Shown: one piece after another, positions 6,555-13,700 of the stretch
Layout of the letters: every line of letters begins with the position of its first letter
Numbering within the stretch: the stretch's first letter is position 1
NCBI GenBank assembly: GCA_009775125.1
Contig: VSPD01000058.1
Location: forward strand, 1 to 16,122
DNA: 16,122 nt
Direction: 5' to 3'
Source of the DNA: Muribaculaceae bacterium
GTDB lineage: Bacteria > Bacteroidota > Bacteroidia > Bacteroidales > Muribaculaceae
The notes under the pieces: generated by a model
What the model was told of the DNA's origin: nothing
Seen by the model: only the letters and a program-made list of their open reading frames with translations
Databases searched by the model: none
Translations under genes and position numbers: made by a program

Positions 6555-7496
6555 TTGACCCGCCTCGCAAAATACGCCCTGCTCGCCGCCGCCATGCTTC
6601 CGCTCCCGTGCTGCTTCACGGGAGTGGAAAGCACTCCGCGCATCTCAGCCTCCGAAGTGCGAAAAGAAGTGCCCGCGCCCACGGCCGAGCAGCGATTCCT
6701 CACCGACATAGCCCCGCAGCGCCCCGCCGAGTGGACGCCGGGCAAAGCCTTCATCGTCACCGACCCCAAGATAACAGTAATCTTCACCGGCTCGTCGGCC
6801 TTCGACACCATAGCCGCCGCCGACACCCTCCGCTTCGAGGCCATGCGCCCCGTCACCTCCTTCTCCGGCGAGGCACAGACCGAGATAATCCTCGGCCACG
6901 GCGCGCGCCAATACGCCTATCGAGTCAACCTCTCCCCCGACGAGATAGCCGCCCGCCCCTCCCTCGACATCCCCTTCACCGTAGAGCAAAGCCTCGTCGA
7001 CTCCGTGCGCGCCCTCCTTGCGGGCAACACCTACCATGTAGTCACCCCCCTGTGGTATTCAGCCTCGACAGGCCGCGCCGTCACGGGCCTGCGCCATGTG
7101 CCCGTCACAGTCACCGACGTGCGCTCCGGCGACATAGCCTTTCCGCTCAAAGTCTACTTCCGCCCCGACGTCACCGACAGCAGCATAGCCCCCGGCGAAT
7201 ACTTCATGTACATGTCCGTAGGCTCCGAGCGCACCTCCACGCGCAACTTCCACACCCTCTTCGCCTTCGCCGACCCGCGCCTGCGCTATCAGCGCATCAC
7301 CCCCGAGATATGGAACCTCATCATCCACTCGCAGGTGAAAGAAGGCATGACCCGCGACGAATGCCGCCTCGCCCTGGGCGCGCCCGCCACCACAGGCCAG
7401 CGCCCCACCACCGCCGGCATGGTCGAATTCTGGCAATACTCCGACGGCATCTACCTCCTCTTCGAAGAAAACATCCTCACCCGCTTCCGCCGATAG
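6555..7496 (+). CDS. Lipoprotein with BamE/SmpA-like C-terminal domain
   Basis: The frame is open far upstream (to 6111) but there it is only a shadow of the peptidase gene. I place the start at TTG 6555, eight bases after that gene's stop. This gives a lipoprotein signal peptide, TRLAKYALLAAAMLPLPC, with candidate lipidated cysteines at 19 or 20. The in-frame ATG at 6594 would remove the hydrophobic core. The product would be 313 residues. Residues 50-240 look like beta-rich repeats or sandwiches (ITVIFTGSSAFDTI, HVVTPLWYSA, FPLKVYFRPD, YFMYMSVGSERTSTRNFHTLF). The last 60 residues, with VKEGMTRDECRLALGAP (261-277), VEFWQYSDG and YLLFEENILTRFRR, match the pattern of BamE/SmpA-like domains (GMT..EV...LG.P, W.Y, F..g.L). 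Function is unknown; an envelope-assembly role would be speculation. Confidence 0.75.
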   Translation: MTRLAKYALLAAAMLPLPCCFTGVESTPRISASEVRKEVPAPTAEQRFLTDIAPQRPAEWTPGKAFIVTDPKITVIFTGSSAFDTIAAADTLRFEAMRPVTSFSGEAQTEIILGHGARQYAYRVNLSPDEIAARPSLDIPFTVEQSLVDSVRALLAGNTYHVVTPLWYSASTGRAVTGLRHVPVTVTDVRSGDIAFPLKVYFRPDVTDSSIAPGEYFMYMSVGSERTSTRNFHTLFAFADPRLRYQRITPEIWNLIIHSQVKEGMTRDECRLALGAPATTGQRPTTAGMVEFWQYSDGIYLLFEENILTRFRR

Positions 7497-7504
7497 CCAC
7501 CGTT

Positions 7505-7524
7505 CCCGGCGTTTCAACGCCGGG
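7505..7524. repeat. Near-perfect GC-rich hairpin between lipoprotein gene and rsmG
   Basis: CCCGGCGTT (7505-7513) and AACGCCGGG (7516-7524) form a nine-base-pair inverted repeat around TC. It is not followed by a T-run on the + strand, so it does not look like a terminator in the direction of the genes. It resembles the GC-rich hairpins in the element at 2009-2163 and the one at 15771-15786. It occupies most of the 47-base gap. Confidence 0.65.
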
Positions 7525-7543
7525 CCCATAAAAAAACTCCCCC

Positions 7544-8179
7544 ATGGACTCCACACCCCTCTACCGCTTCTTCCCCGGCCTCACCGACCGCCAACGCGAG
7601 CAATTCGACGCCCTCGCCGACCTCTACGCCGACTGGAACGCAAAAATAAACGTAATATCCCGCAAGGACATCGACAACCTCTACCTCCACCACGTGGTCC
7701 ACTCCCTGGCCATAGCCCGGTTCCTCGGCCCCCTCGACGAAGGCACCGCCATACTCGACGTGGGCACAGGCGGCGGCTTCCCCGGCATACCACTGGCAAT
7801 ATTCTACCCACAATGCCGCTTCCACCTGGTCGACCGCATCGGCAAGAAAATACGCGTCGCCACCGAAGTAGCCACGGCCATCGGCCTCGACAACGTCACA
7901 TTCCGCCACGGCGACATCGGCGAGTGCCGCGACCGCTTCGACTACGTGGTGTCGCGCGCCGTGATGCCCCTTAACGACCTCGTCGGCCTCGTGCGCAAAA
8001 ACATAGCCCGCGCCCCGCGCCCCGGCAACCCCTGCCTCCCCGGCCTCATCTGCCTCAAAGGCGGCGACCTCGCCCCCGAGTGCCGAGGCATCCGCTCCCG
8101 CGTCGAAATCCTCCCCGTGGAACCCATCCTCCCCGACCCCTTCTTCGCCGACAAAAGCATCGTCTACGTCCAACTCTAA
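7544..8179 (+). CDS. rsmG: RsmG, 16S rRNA (guanine-527-N7)-methyltransferase
   Basis: RsmG (formerly GidB) transfers a methyl group from SAM to N7 of G527 in 16S rRNA; in other bacteria its loss gives low-level streptomycin resistance. The 211-residue product has the family N-terminus FFPGLTDRQREQFDALADLYADWNAKINVISRKD (residues 9-42), HHVVHSLAIARFL (49-61) and the SAM-binding motif ILDVGTGGGFPGIPLAI (70-86). FHLVDRIGKKIRVATEVATAIGL (93-115), YVVSRAVMPLNDL (134-146), LKGGDL and the closing strand KSIVYVQL follow. The length is close to E. coli RsmG (207). A proline- and glycine-rich insertion (RAPRPGNPCLPG, about 155-166) sits before the LKGG motif. The ATG at 7544 agrees with the conserved start. 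It follows the BamE-like lipoprotein gene by 47 bases. Confidence 0.96.
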   Translation: MDSTPLYRFFPGLTDRQREQFDALADLYADWNAKINVISRKDIDNLYLHHVVHSLAIARFLGPLDEGTAILDVGTGGGFPGIPLAIFYPQCRFHLVDRIGKKIRVATEVATAIGLDNVTFRHGDIGECRDRFDYVVSRAVMPLNDLVGLVRKNIARAPRPGNPCLPGLICLKGGDLAPECRGIRSRVEILPVEPILPDPFFADKSIVYVQL

Positions 8180-8196
8180 CCCCGCAATATAGGAAC

Positions 8197-8282
8197 GCGA
8201 ATTTTCTTACGTTAATAACCGCGAATTTGACGTTAATTTTGTTTAAATTAAAAATTAATGATTAATTGACGATAATTAACGT
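8197..8282. repeat. AT-rich intergenic repeat, copy B, with tandem half units
   Basis: The core copy runs from ACGTTAATT (8230-8238) to AATTAACGT (8274-8282), a perfect nine-base inverted repeat. Inside it is AATTAAT-G-ATTAATT (8253-8267). A second half unit precedes it: CGCGAATTTTCTTACGTTAAT at 8197-8216 and CGCGAATTTGACGTTAAT from 8219 are tandem variants. The gap 8180-8298 holds no gene. The spacer shares AATTGACG and AATTAACGT followed by an A-rich stretch with copy A at 4310-4369. Confidence 0.65.
8234..8241 (+). promoter_or_regulatory. Possible -7 box for the MBL-fold gene, inside the repeat
   Basis: TAATTTTG matches TAnnTTTG exactly and lies 57 bases before the ATG at 8299. No TTG was found at the -33 distance (near 8211-8213), so the call rests on the -7 box alone. 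If real, the repeat supplies the promoter. Confidence 0.35.
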
Positions 8283-8298
8283 AAAAAACCCATCACCC

Positions 8299-8943
8299 AT
8301 GATAAAAGTCAAACAATTCATATTCAGCGACTTTGGCGTGAACACCTACGTCGTTGCCGACCAAGCCACACGTCAGTGCGCCATCGTCGACCCCGCCATG
8401 TCCTCGCCCGCCGACTGCGCGCGCCTCGAAAAATACATCGCCGACAGCGGCCTCACCCTAACCCAAATCATAAACACCCACCTCCACCTCGACCACTGCT
8501 TCGGCATCTCCTTCGTCAAAGACCGCTACGGCGCCCCCGTCAAGGCCCACCCCGCCGACGCGCCCCTGGGCCAAAACATGGCCGCGCAGCTGCGACGCTT
8601 CGGCATCCGCCCCGCCGGCGACCCCGCCGTGACAATCGACGCCCCCCTCGCCGACGGCGACACCATCGACATAGGCGAAAGCACCCTCGCCGTAATCCAC
8701 GTGCCCGGCCACTCCCCCGGCAGCATCGCCCTCTACGACGCCGAGACAAAACTGCTCTTCTCGGGCGACACCCTCTTCCACCAGTCGGTAGGCCGCACCG
8801 ACCTCGAAGGCGGCTCCTCCGAAGCCCTCGCCCAAAGCATACGCCGCCGCCTCTATTCCCTCCCCGGCGACACCACCGTGCTCCCCGGCCACGGCCCCGC
8901 CACCACCATCGCCCACGAAATCTCCTTCAACCCCTTCGTCTGA
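8299..8943 (+). CDS. MBL-fold metallo-hydrolase (glyoxalase II-like)
   Basis: The 214-residue product is a metallo-beta-lactamase fold hydrolase. Zinc-binding motifs are complete: THLHLDH with His61, His63, Asp65 and His66, then PGHSPG with His138, SGDTLF with Asp157 and PGHGP with His198. HQSVGRTDLEGGS (161-173) is typical of the YcbL/GloB-like hydroxyacyl hydrolase subgroup. No signal peptide or extra C-terminal domain is present, so it probably acts in the cytoplasm on a thioester or similar small substrate; the exact substrate cannot be read from sequence. Start choice: ATG 8299 begins MIKVKQFIFSDFGVNTYVV, the expected family start. The upstream in-frame ATG at 8266 falls within the AT-rich repeat. 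It appears to be transcribed alone, with a hairpin 15 bases after its stop. Confidence 0.92.
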   Translation: MIKVKQFIFSDFGVNTYVVADQATRQCAIVDPAMSSPADCARLEKYIADSGLTLTQIINTHLHLDHCFGISFVKDRYGAPVKAHPADAPLGQNMAAQLRRFGIRPAGDPAVTIDAPLADGDTIDIGESTLAVIHVPGHSPGSIALYDAETKLLFSGDTLFHQSVGRTDLEGGSSEALAQSIRRRLYSLPGDTTVLPGHGPATTIAHEISFNPFV

Positions 8944-8958
8944 CACCCCACTCCCTTC

Positions 8959-8991
8959 ATGGCCCGATTAAACTTTCGGGCCATTAATTTG
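8959..8991 (+). terminator. Probable terminator hairpin after the MBL-fold gene
   Basis: ATGGCCCGA (8959-8967) pairs perfectly with TCGGGCCAT (8976-8984) across an eight-base loop. The stem is followed by TAATTTG, a weak T-rich tail. It lies 15 bases after the stop codon. TTAATTTG at 8984-8991 also matches the -7 consensus at seven of eight positions, so the same place could start the next transcript. Confidence 0.5.
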
Positions 8992-9022
8992 TCTATACGG
9001 TATGATACACTCTTTCCACAAA

Positions 9023-9637
9023 ATGAAAAATACTTTTTTTGCCATCCTCTCCTGCGTCACGGCCATACTCGCCACAGGCTGCGCCAAAACCGAACCGGCC
9101 GACACGGCCCCGTCGGCAGCCGACGTGGTGATGCAGCTCCAAAGCGCCGACCGCCTCTACGTGTCGGAATACATAGTGCACAAAATCATCACCGCCGAAG
9201 ACCTCAACCGCGTGCGCGGCTCCCTGCTCGGCTACGACTTCACCGTCGACCTCGCCATAGGCCAACGCAAGATAGCCATACCCATGGACGCCAGCATAAA
9301 GGCATACATCGACTTCGGCACGGTCACAGAATCCGACATCGTCGTCACCGACAACCCGCCGTCGGTAGCCGTCACCCTCCCCGAGCCCAAGGCCGAGCTC
9401 ACATCGTCGAAAATAGCCCACGACGAAATAAAAGAATTTCGCGGCATATTCCGCTCGCGCTTCTCCGACGCCGAGATAAGCGAGCTCGAGCGTCAAGGCC
9501 GCGAGGTGATTCTCGCCGCCATACCCCGCATGGGCATCGTCAACACCGCCAAGGCCAACGCCCGCGAGGTGCTCATCCCCATCCTCGCCCAGGCGGGATT
9601 CGCCCCCGAAAACATCACCGTCAACTTCAAGGACTAA
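9023..9637 (+). CDS. DUF4230 lipoprotein
   Basis: The product is 204 residues if started at ATG 9023, which gives a normal lipoprotein signal peptide ending ILATGC with the lipidated cysteine at residue 20. An in-frame ATG at 9002 would add MIHSFHK and cannot be excluded. The mature part fits DUF4230: LYVSEYIVHKIITAED, then KIAIPMDASIKAYIDFGTVTESDIVV and VAVTLPEPKAEL (the family's characteristic strand-turn region), and a helical C-terminal half with AREVLIPILAQAGFAPENITVNF. DUF4230 proteins are found widely, often membrane-anchored, and their function is not established. The next gene, also DUF4230, starts three bases after this stop, so the pair forms one unit, possibly as interacting paralogues. 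Confidence 0.88.
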   Translation: MKNTFFAILSCVTAILATGCAKTEPADTAPSAADVVMQLQSADRLYVSEYIVHKIITAEDLNRVRGSLLGYDFTVDLAIGQRKIAIPMDASIKAYIDFGTVTESDIVVTDNPPSVAVTLPEPKAELTSSKIAHDEIKEFRGIFRSRFSDAEISELERQGREVILAAIPRMGIVNTAKANAREVLIPILAQAGFAPENITVNFKD

Positions 9638-9640
9638 GCC

Positions 9641-10210
9641 ATGAAAAAGATTATAGCCTTCGCCGCCATAGCCCTGGCCGTGGCCGCCTGCATATATTTC
9701 GTCAGCGCCAAATCGTACATAAAAATCGAAAAAACCGAAATCGACCGCACCGCCAACGTCATCACCGAGATACGCCGCCTCGGCCAGTGGGAATTCCTCA
9801 CCGTGAGATGCGAGACAATGGTCGACACCGTGCGCAGCCGCACCCTCATGCCCGACGACCGCCTCGCCCGCATCTACACCGGAGCCATGCGCCTGGGCGT
9901 CGACCTCGACAAAGCCCCCGACACATGGATCAAGACCCAAGGCGACTCCATAGTCGACATCACCCTGCCCGCCATAGGCCTGCTCGACGACCGCTTCATC
10001 GACGAGGCCGCCACCGTTGCCTTCTACGAAAGCGGACGCTGGGACGCCGCCGCAAAAGAGCAGATGTATGCCGCCGCCCGCCGCCGCATGCTCGCCTACG
10101 GCCTCTCGCCCGCCAACCTCGACATAGCCCGGCAAGCCGCCCGCTCGCGCTTCACCACACTTTTCTCGGCCCTCGGCTTCAAGCACATCAACATCACCTT
10201 TTCCGAATAA
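9641..10210 (+). CDS. DUF4230 membrane-anchored protein, second copy
   Basis: This 189-residue paralogue of the upstream gene starts with a single hydrophobic segment (residues 2-22, KKIIAFAAIALAVAACIYFV) that is probably a membrane anchor rather than a cleaved lipoprotein signal. After it come IEKTEIDRTANVITEIRRLGQWEFLTVRCETMVDTV, LARIYTGAMRLGVDLDKAPDTWIKTQGDSIVDITLPAIGLLDD (the strand-turn region of DUF4230) and a helical tail ending FTTLFSALGFKHINITFSE. The C-terminal pattern (ALGF..INITF) parallels AQAGFAPENITVNF in the first copy. The two copies have diverged strongly outside this core. The small membrane protein gene starts one base after its stop. Confidence 0.88.
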   Translation: MKKIIAFAAIALAVAACIYFVSAKSYIKIEKTEIDRTANVITEIRRLGQWEFLTVRCETMVDTVRSRTLMPDDRLARIYTGAMRLGVDLDKAPDTWIKTQGDSIVDITLPAIGLLDDRFIDEAATVAFYESGRWDAAAKEQMYAAARRRMLAYGLSPANLDIARQAARSRFTTLFSALGFKHINITFSE

Positions 10211-10211
10211 T

Positions 10212-10538
10212 ATGCCTGCACCAATCATCAACGCAGCCGTTGACGCCGCCAAAACCAAAGCCGGCGAATTTTACGCCCGTGAGAAACGCTACCTGCGGCG
10301 CAACATGCAAGTTTTCGCCGCCATCGTGGCCGCCGCCGTCGTAATCCCCGTGGTGGCCGGCGCCCCGTGGTGGGCTTGCCTGCTCATAATCCTGTGCGCC
10401 ATAGCCATTCCTCCGTTCATAATGTACCAGATGGCCAAGGTGCGCTATCTCGGCTACATCAACAGCACCCGCACCGCCGCCACAGCCATCACCTCCTTTC
10501 GCCTGCGCGACCTCCTCAAGCACCTGCGCAAAACTTAA
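10212..10538 (+). CDS. Small membrane protein, two predicted helices
   Basis: The 108-residue product has an amphipathic N-terminal region (APIINAAVDAAKTKAGEFYAREKRYLRR). Two hydrophobic segments follow at about 33-51 and 53-74, separated by a short APWW turn, then a basic C-terminal tail (RDLLKHLRKT). By the positive-inside rule both ends face the cytoplasm. I do not recognise a domain. It directly follows the two DUF4230 genes and very likely shares their transcript, which suggests, without proof, a shared envelope role. The region after it is the inverted heptamer array. Confidence 0.75.
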   Translation: MPAPIINAAVDAAKTKAGEFYAREKRYLRRNMQVFAAIVAAAVVIPVVAGAPWWACLLIILCAIAIPPFIMYQMAKVRYLGYINSTRTAATAITSFRLRDLLKHLRKT

Positions 10539-10544
10539 CAAATT

Positions 10545-10659
10545 CACAATGCACAATGCACGATGCACAATTAGGCTACGCGCTGAAAGCCAATCGTGCA
10601 TCGTGCATTGTGCATCGTGCATTGATATAATTGTGCATTGTGCATTGTGCATCGTGCAT
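10545..10659. repeat. Inverted arrays of a seven-base tandem repeat
   Basis: Four heptamers of type CACAATG run from 10545 to 10572 (CACAATG twice, then CACGATG and CACAATT). After a 22-base spacer the reverse-complement type follows: CGTGCAT, CGTGCAT, TGTGCAT, CGTGCAT at 10595-10622. A nine-base spacer TGATATAAT comes next, then TGTGCAT three times and CGTGCAT at 10632-10659. Left and right arms can pair over about 26 bases with few mismatches; the loop holds GGCT/AGCC. No coding content is convincing. It is not a CRISPR array: units are too short and there are no spacers. Confidence 0.9.
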
Positions 10660-10662
10660 TTG

Positions 10663-10682
10663 AAAAAAGCTCTTGCTTTTTT
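10663..10682 (+). terminator. Probable intrinsic terminator overlapping the next promoter
   Basis: AAAAAAGC (10663-10670) pairs with GCTTTTTT (10675-10682) across TCTT. The T-rich 3' side makes a plausible terminator for the DUF4230 unit, though the stem is mostly A-T. The TTG of the downstream promoter's -33 element (10673-10675) lies in its loop and stem. Confidence 0.55.
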
Positions 10683-10703
10683 AACGGATTTTTCTTAAAT
10701 TTG
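10673..10703 (+). promoter_or_regulatory. Bacteroidota-type promoter for the AlbA_2 gene
   Basis: A perfect -7 box TAAATTTG at 10696-10703 and TTG at 10673-10675 are separated by 20 bases. Transcription would start near 10709-10711, leaving a leader of about 20 bases before ATG 10731 in a strongly AT-rich stretch. Confidence 0.75.
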
Positions 10704-10730
10704 CGAGTTAATTTAAATTTATTTTTTATT

Positions 10731-13700
10731 ATGTTCGCAGACAAGAAAATTGAAATCGCCGAGTTTGAGGTAAACAAAGATTATGGCGACGATGAGATGA
10801 TTTTTCGCCTGAACACACCCCAGGGCGAGGTTACACTCACAAAATTAAAATTTCAGATTGGACAGCCGTTGCCCGACACGCTTTCAGTGAGGATTAAAGG
10901 CTCCGACAAAAAAGGACTTCCGCTGGTGGGCCACCACATGGCAAGGTATGTGTCGGAATTTTATGCCGACGGATTCCAGCGCGGCGACGAATTTGAGTTC
11001 AAAGTAGTGGCCATGCCCCCCGACGATATGGGCTATTACCGCCTTGAAGACGCCAACGGCCTCACCTTCAAGCTCCGCGAGACACGCTCGATACTCACTT
11101 TGGGGCAATCGGTGCGCTGCCGCTTCGAGACGCTCAACCAGACATTTTTCTCCCTGCGCCGCTCGTCGGCCGACACCGACCTGCCCATGTTCCACATCAA
11201 GGACCTGCTCAAAGGAGCGCGGCTTATCGGATTCTCCCACCACAACGCCGAGGCGCAGATACGGCGGATTCCCGAGCTCGAGCAAGCCATGACCGAACTC
11301 GACAACGGCTACCCCTCGTGGATACTCACCGCCCTAAAAGCCGTGCGCGCCATGATGCCGCGCTGGTTCCGCGACACCGTGCGCGACCGCCGCTCCGACT
11401 CCGTGCGCCCCATCATCACCGGCCTGCGCAAAATAGTGCTGTTCCTGCTGCAAGGCTCCGGATTCCTTCGCAACATACATGGCTCCGAGCGCGCCAACCT
11501 CCAGAACCTGCTCACATCGCAAATCGAGCAAATCGACGCCTACATCGAAGCCTACGAGATAATCTGCCGCAAAGGCGAGACCGCATTCATCGGCGAGCTC
11601 CTCTCCAACCTCAAAGAATCGGGCTACCTCTTCCACCCCAACATGCAGTTTGCAATCATGATGATTTTCTTCCGCATGTCTCCCGAACTCGTCAACACCT
11701 CCCTCGGCAACATCTTCGACACCCTCATGGGCTGGGACCCCTCCACATGGAAAACCGAGCCCTTCCGCCAGGCCTTCGTAGAGCAGCTCGAAATGTTCAT
11801 CTCCGAAAAATCCTCCGAGATATCCGGCTTCATCCGCCCCGAAACCGGAGCCGAGAACGAGCTTATCGAAAAAATGCTCACGGCCATAGCCATACAGCAG
11901 TCGCTCGTCAACGACACCGACAACGTAGACCTGCGCCGCAACCTCTCCCAATTCTACCGCTACCTCTCGCTCCTGCGCCAGGCCCGCGCCGAGGCCCTGC
12001 TCCACAAAAGCTACCTCACCATCATGGGCACACGCCTGCCCACCGACTTCACCTGGAACGACATCAAGGAATCCACCATGATGATGACCCGCGCCACTGT
12101 CGACGCCCCCGCCAACGCCGTAATCACCACCCCCGACCGCTGGTGGGCCGACGGCGACATCGAAGTGCAGTTCGGAGCCGACGGCATCACCATCGAGCGA
12201 CTTGGCGACAACGCCGAAGCCGTAATCCCCAACGGAATCCTCCAATGGCCCGGCCTCCAGGTGGTGACAAAAATAGCAAAAGGCCTCAACCGCCAGAAAA
12301 TAAAATCCATCGAGGGCCACGACGAATTCTGGAAAGACGTCGAGGCCGCCCTCTTCACCCCGCGCGAAAACCCCACCGAGGCAGTCACAAGCCGCCACGC
12401 CGACATCGACGACGTGGTGCGCATAATCATCGACCGCGTCAACCACACCCCCGACGGCTACCTCTTCCACTGCAAAATAGTCGACGAGCACTTCATCGAC
12501 ACCGAAGGATTCCTCCGCGCCGACGAAATAGCCCCCTACAACCTCCACAACATCGTAATAGGCCACTTCCGCCACTCCAACGGCCGGCCCATGATGTTCG
12601 ACGCCACAGTAAAAGACATCGACGAAAACGACCGCATCCACTTCTCGCTCCTCGACACCACACGCCGTGCAATACGCAACATGGCCAACAACGGCGACAC
12701 ATCGTTCTGCGTCATCACCAAAGACAACGGCACAAGCTACTCCGCCCTCTCCGAAGAAGGCTACGGACTCTACCTTGCCAAAGAAGAAAAAGGACAGCCG
12801 CCATTCCACATCAAAAACGTGGTGCGCGCCCGCGTCACCGGATACACAAGCGCCGTGCAGGCCGTAATAGAAGAAGGACCCGTCGACAGCCACATCGTCG
12901 ACAACGCCACCGCCTTCCACCGCCTGCTGGGCAACATCGCCGTTTACGACCCCGAAGCCGAAACCGAAGACGCCGACCTCGACGACGCCGACCTCATGCC
13001 CCTCGACGACATCCGCCAGATCATCGACATCTTCCACTACAAGGCAATATCACTCCCCAGCGACATAATAGCAGCCTTCGACTACCTCTCCTATGCCCGC
13101 CTGCTCGCCATAATAATAAAAGACGACGAGAAAGCCGACATGCTCCGCGCCCACAAGGAAATGCTCCTGCTCCATCAATTCTACGCCAAAAACAAGCGCA
13201 TAGCCGCCGACGACATCGACAGCGCGCTCGCCCTCGCGCCCGCCTCGACCCTCATAAGCCGCATGGCCCGCCGCCTATCGATAGTGGCATGCCTGGGCAA
13301 CGACGAGGCAAACCCCGCCCTGTGGGACGACGCCGCCACGGCCACATCCGACACCGACCGCCAGCTCGCCCAGATGGTGCTCTCCTACAACTTCCTTACA
13401 AAAATCGACCCCGACGACACCTCCGCCGCCGCCATAAAAGAACGCATCGCCCACGTGCTCAACGTCGAGACCGACCAGCACACCCTCAAATACTACGGCT
13501 CCGAATCGCAATACGTCGAATTCAAAAGCTCAATCGTTTACCCCGCCCGAAAAGGACGCTCCGGCACATCGGCAGGCGACCCCGACCGTCAGGAATTCGA
13601 GATACTCCACATCATCGCCGGATTCCTCAACTCCACCGGAGGCACACTCTACCTCGGCGTGGGCGACGACCACTACGAACGCGGACTCGCCGAAGACTTC

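Noticed and set aside
7505..7530. Terminator between the BamE-like lipoprotein gene and rsmG
   Set aside because: The stem is strong but is followed by CCCATAAAAAA rather than a T-run on the coding strand.
10545..10659. Possible CRISPR array
   Set aside because: Units are seven bases, contiguous and lack spacers; no cas gene is present.
10638..10730. Upstream start for the AlbA_2 gene
   Set aside because: The extra 31 codons translate the heptamer array, the terminator-like hairpin and the promoter; ATG 10731 follows a well-spaced promoter.
11334..13037. 567-codon open frame on the - strand
   Set aside because: It lies wholly within the AlbA_2 gene and arises from the GC-rich, C-ending codons of the + strand. 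Its translation is rich in Val, Gly and Glu without motifs.
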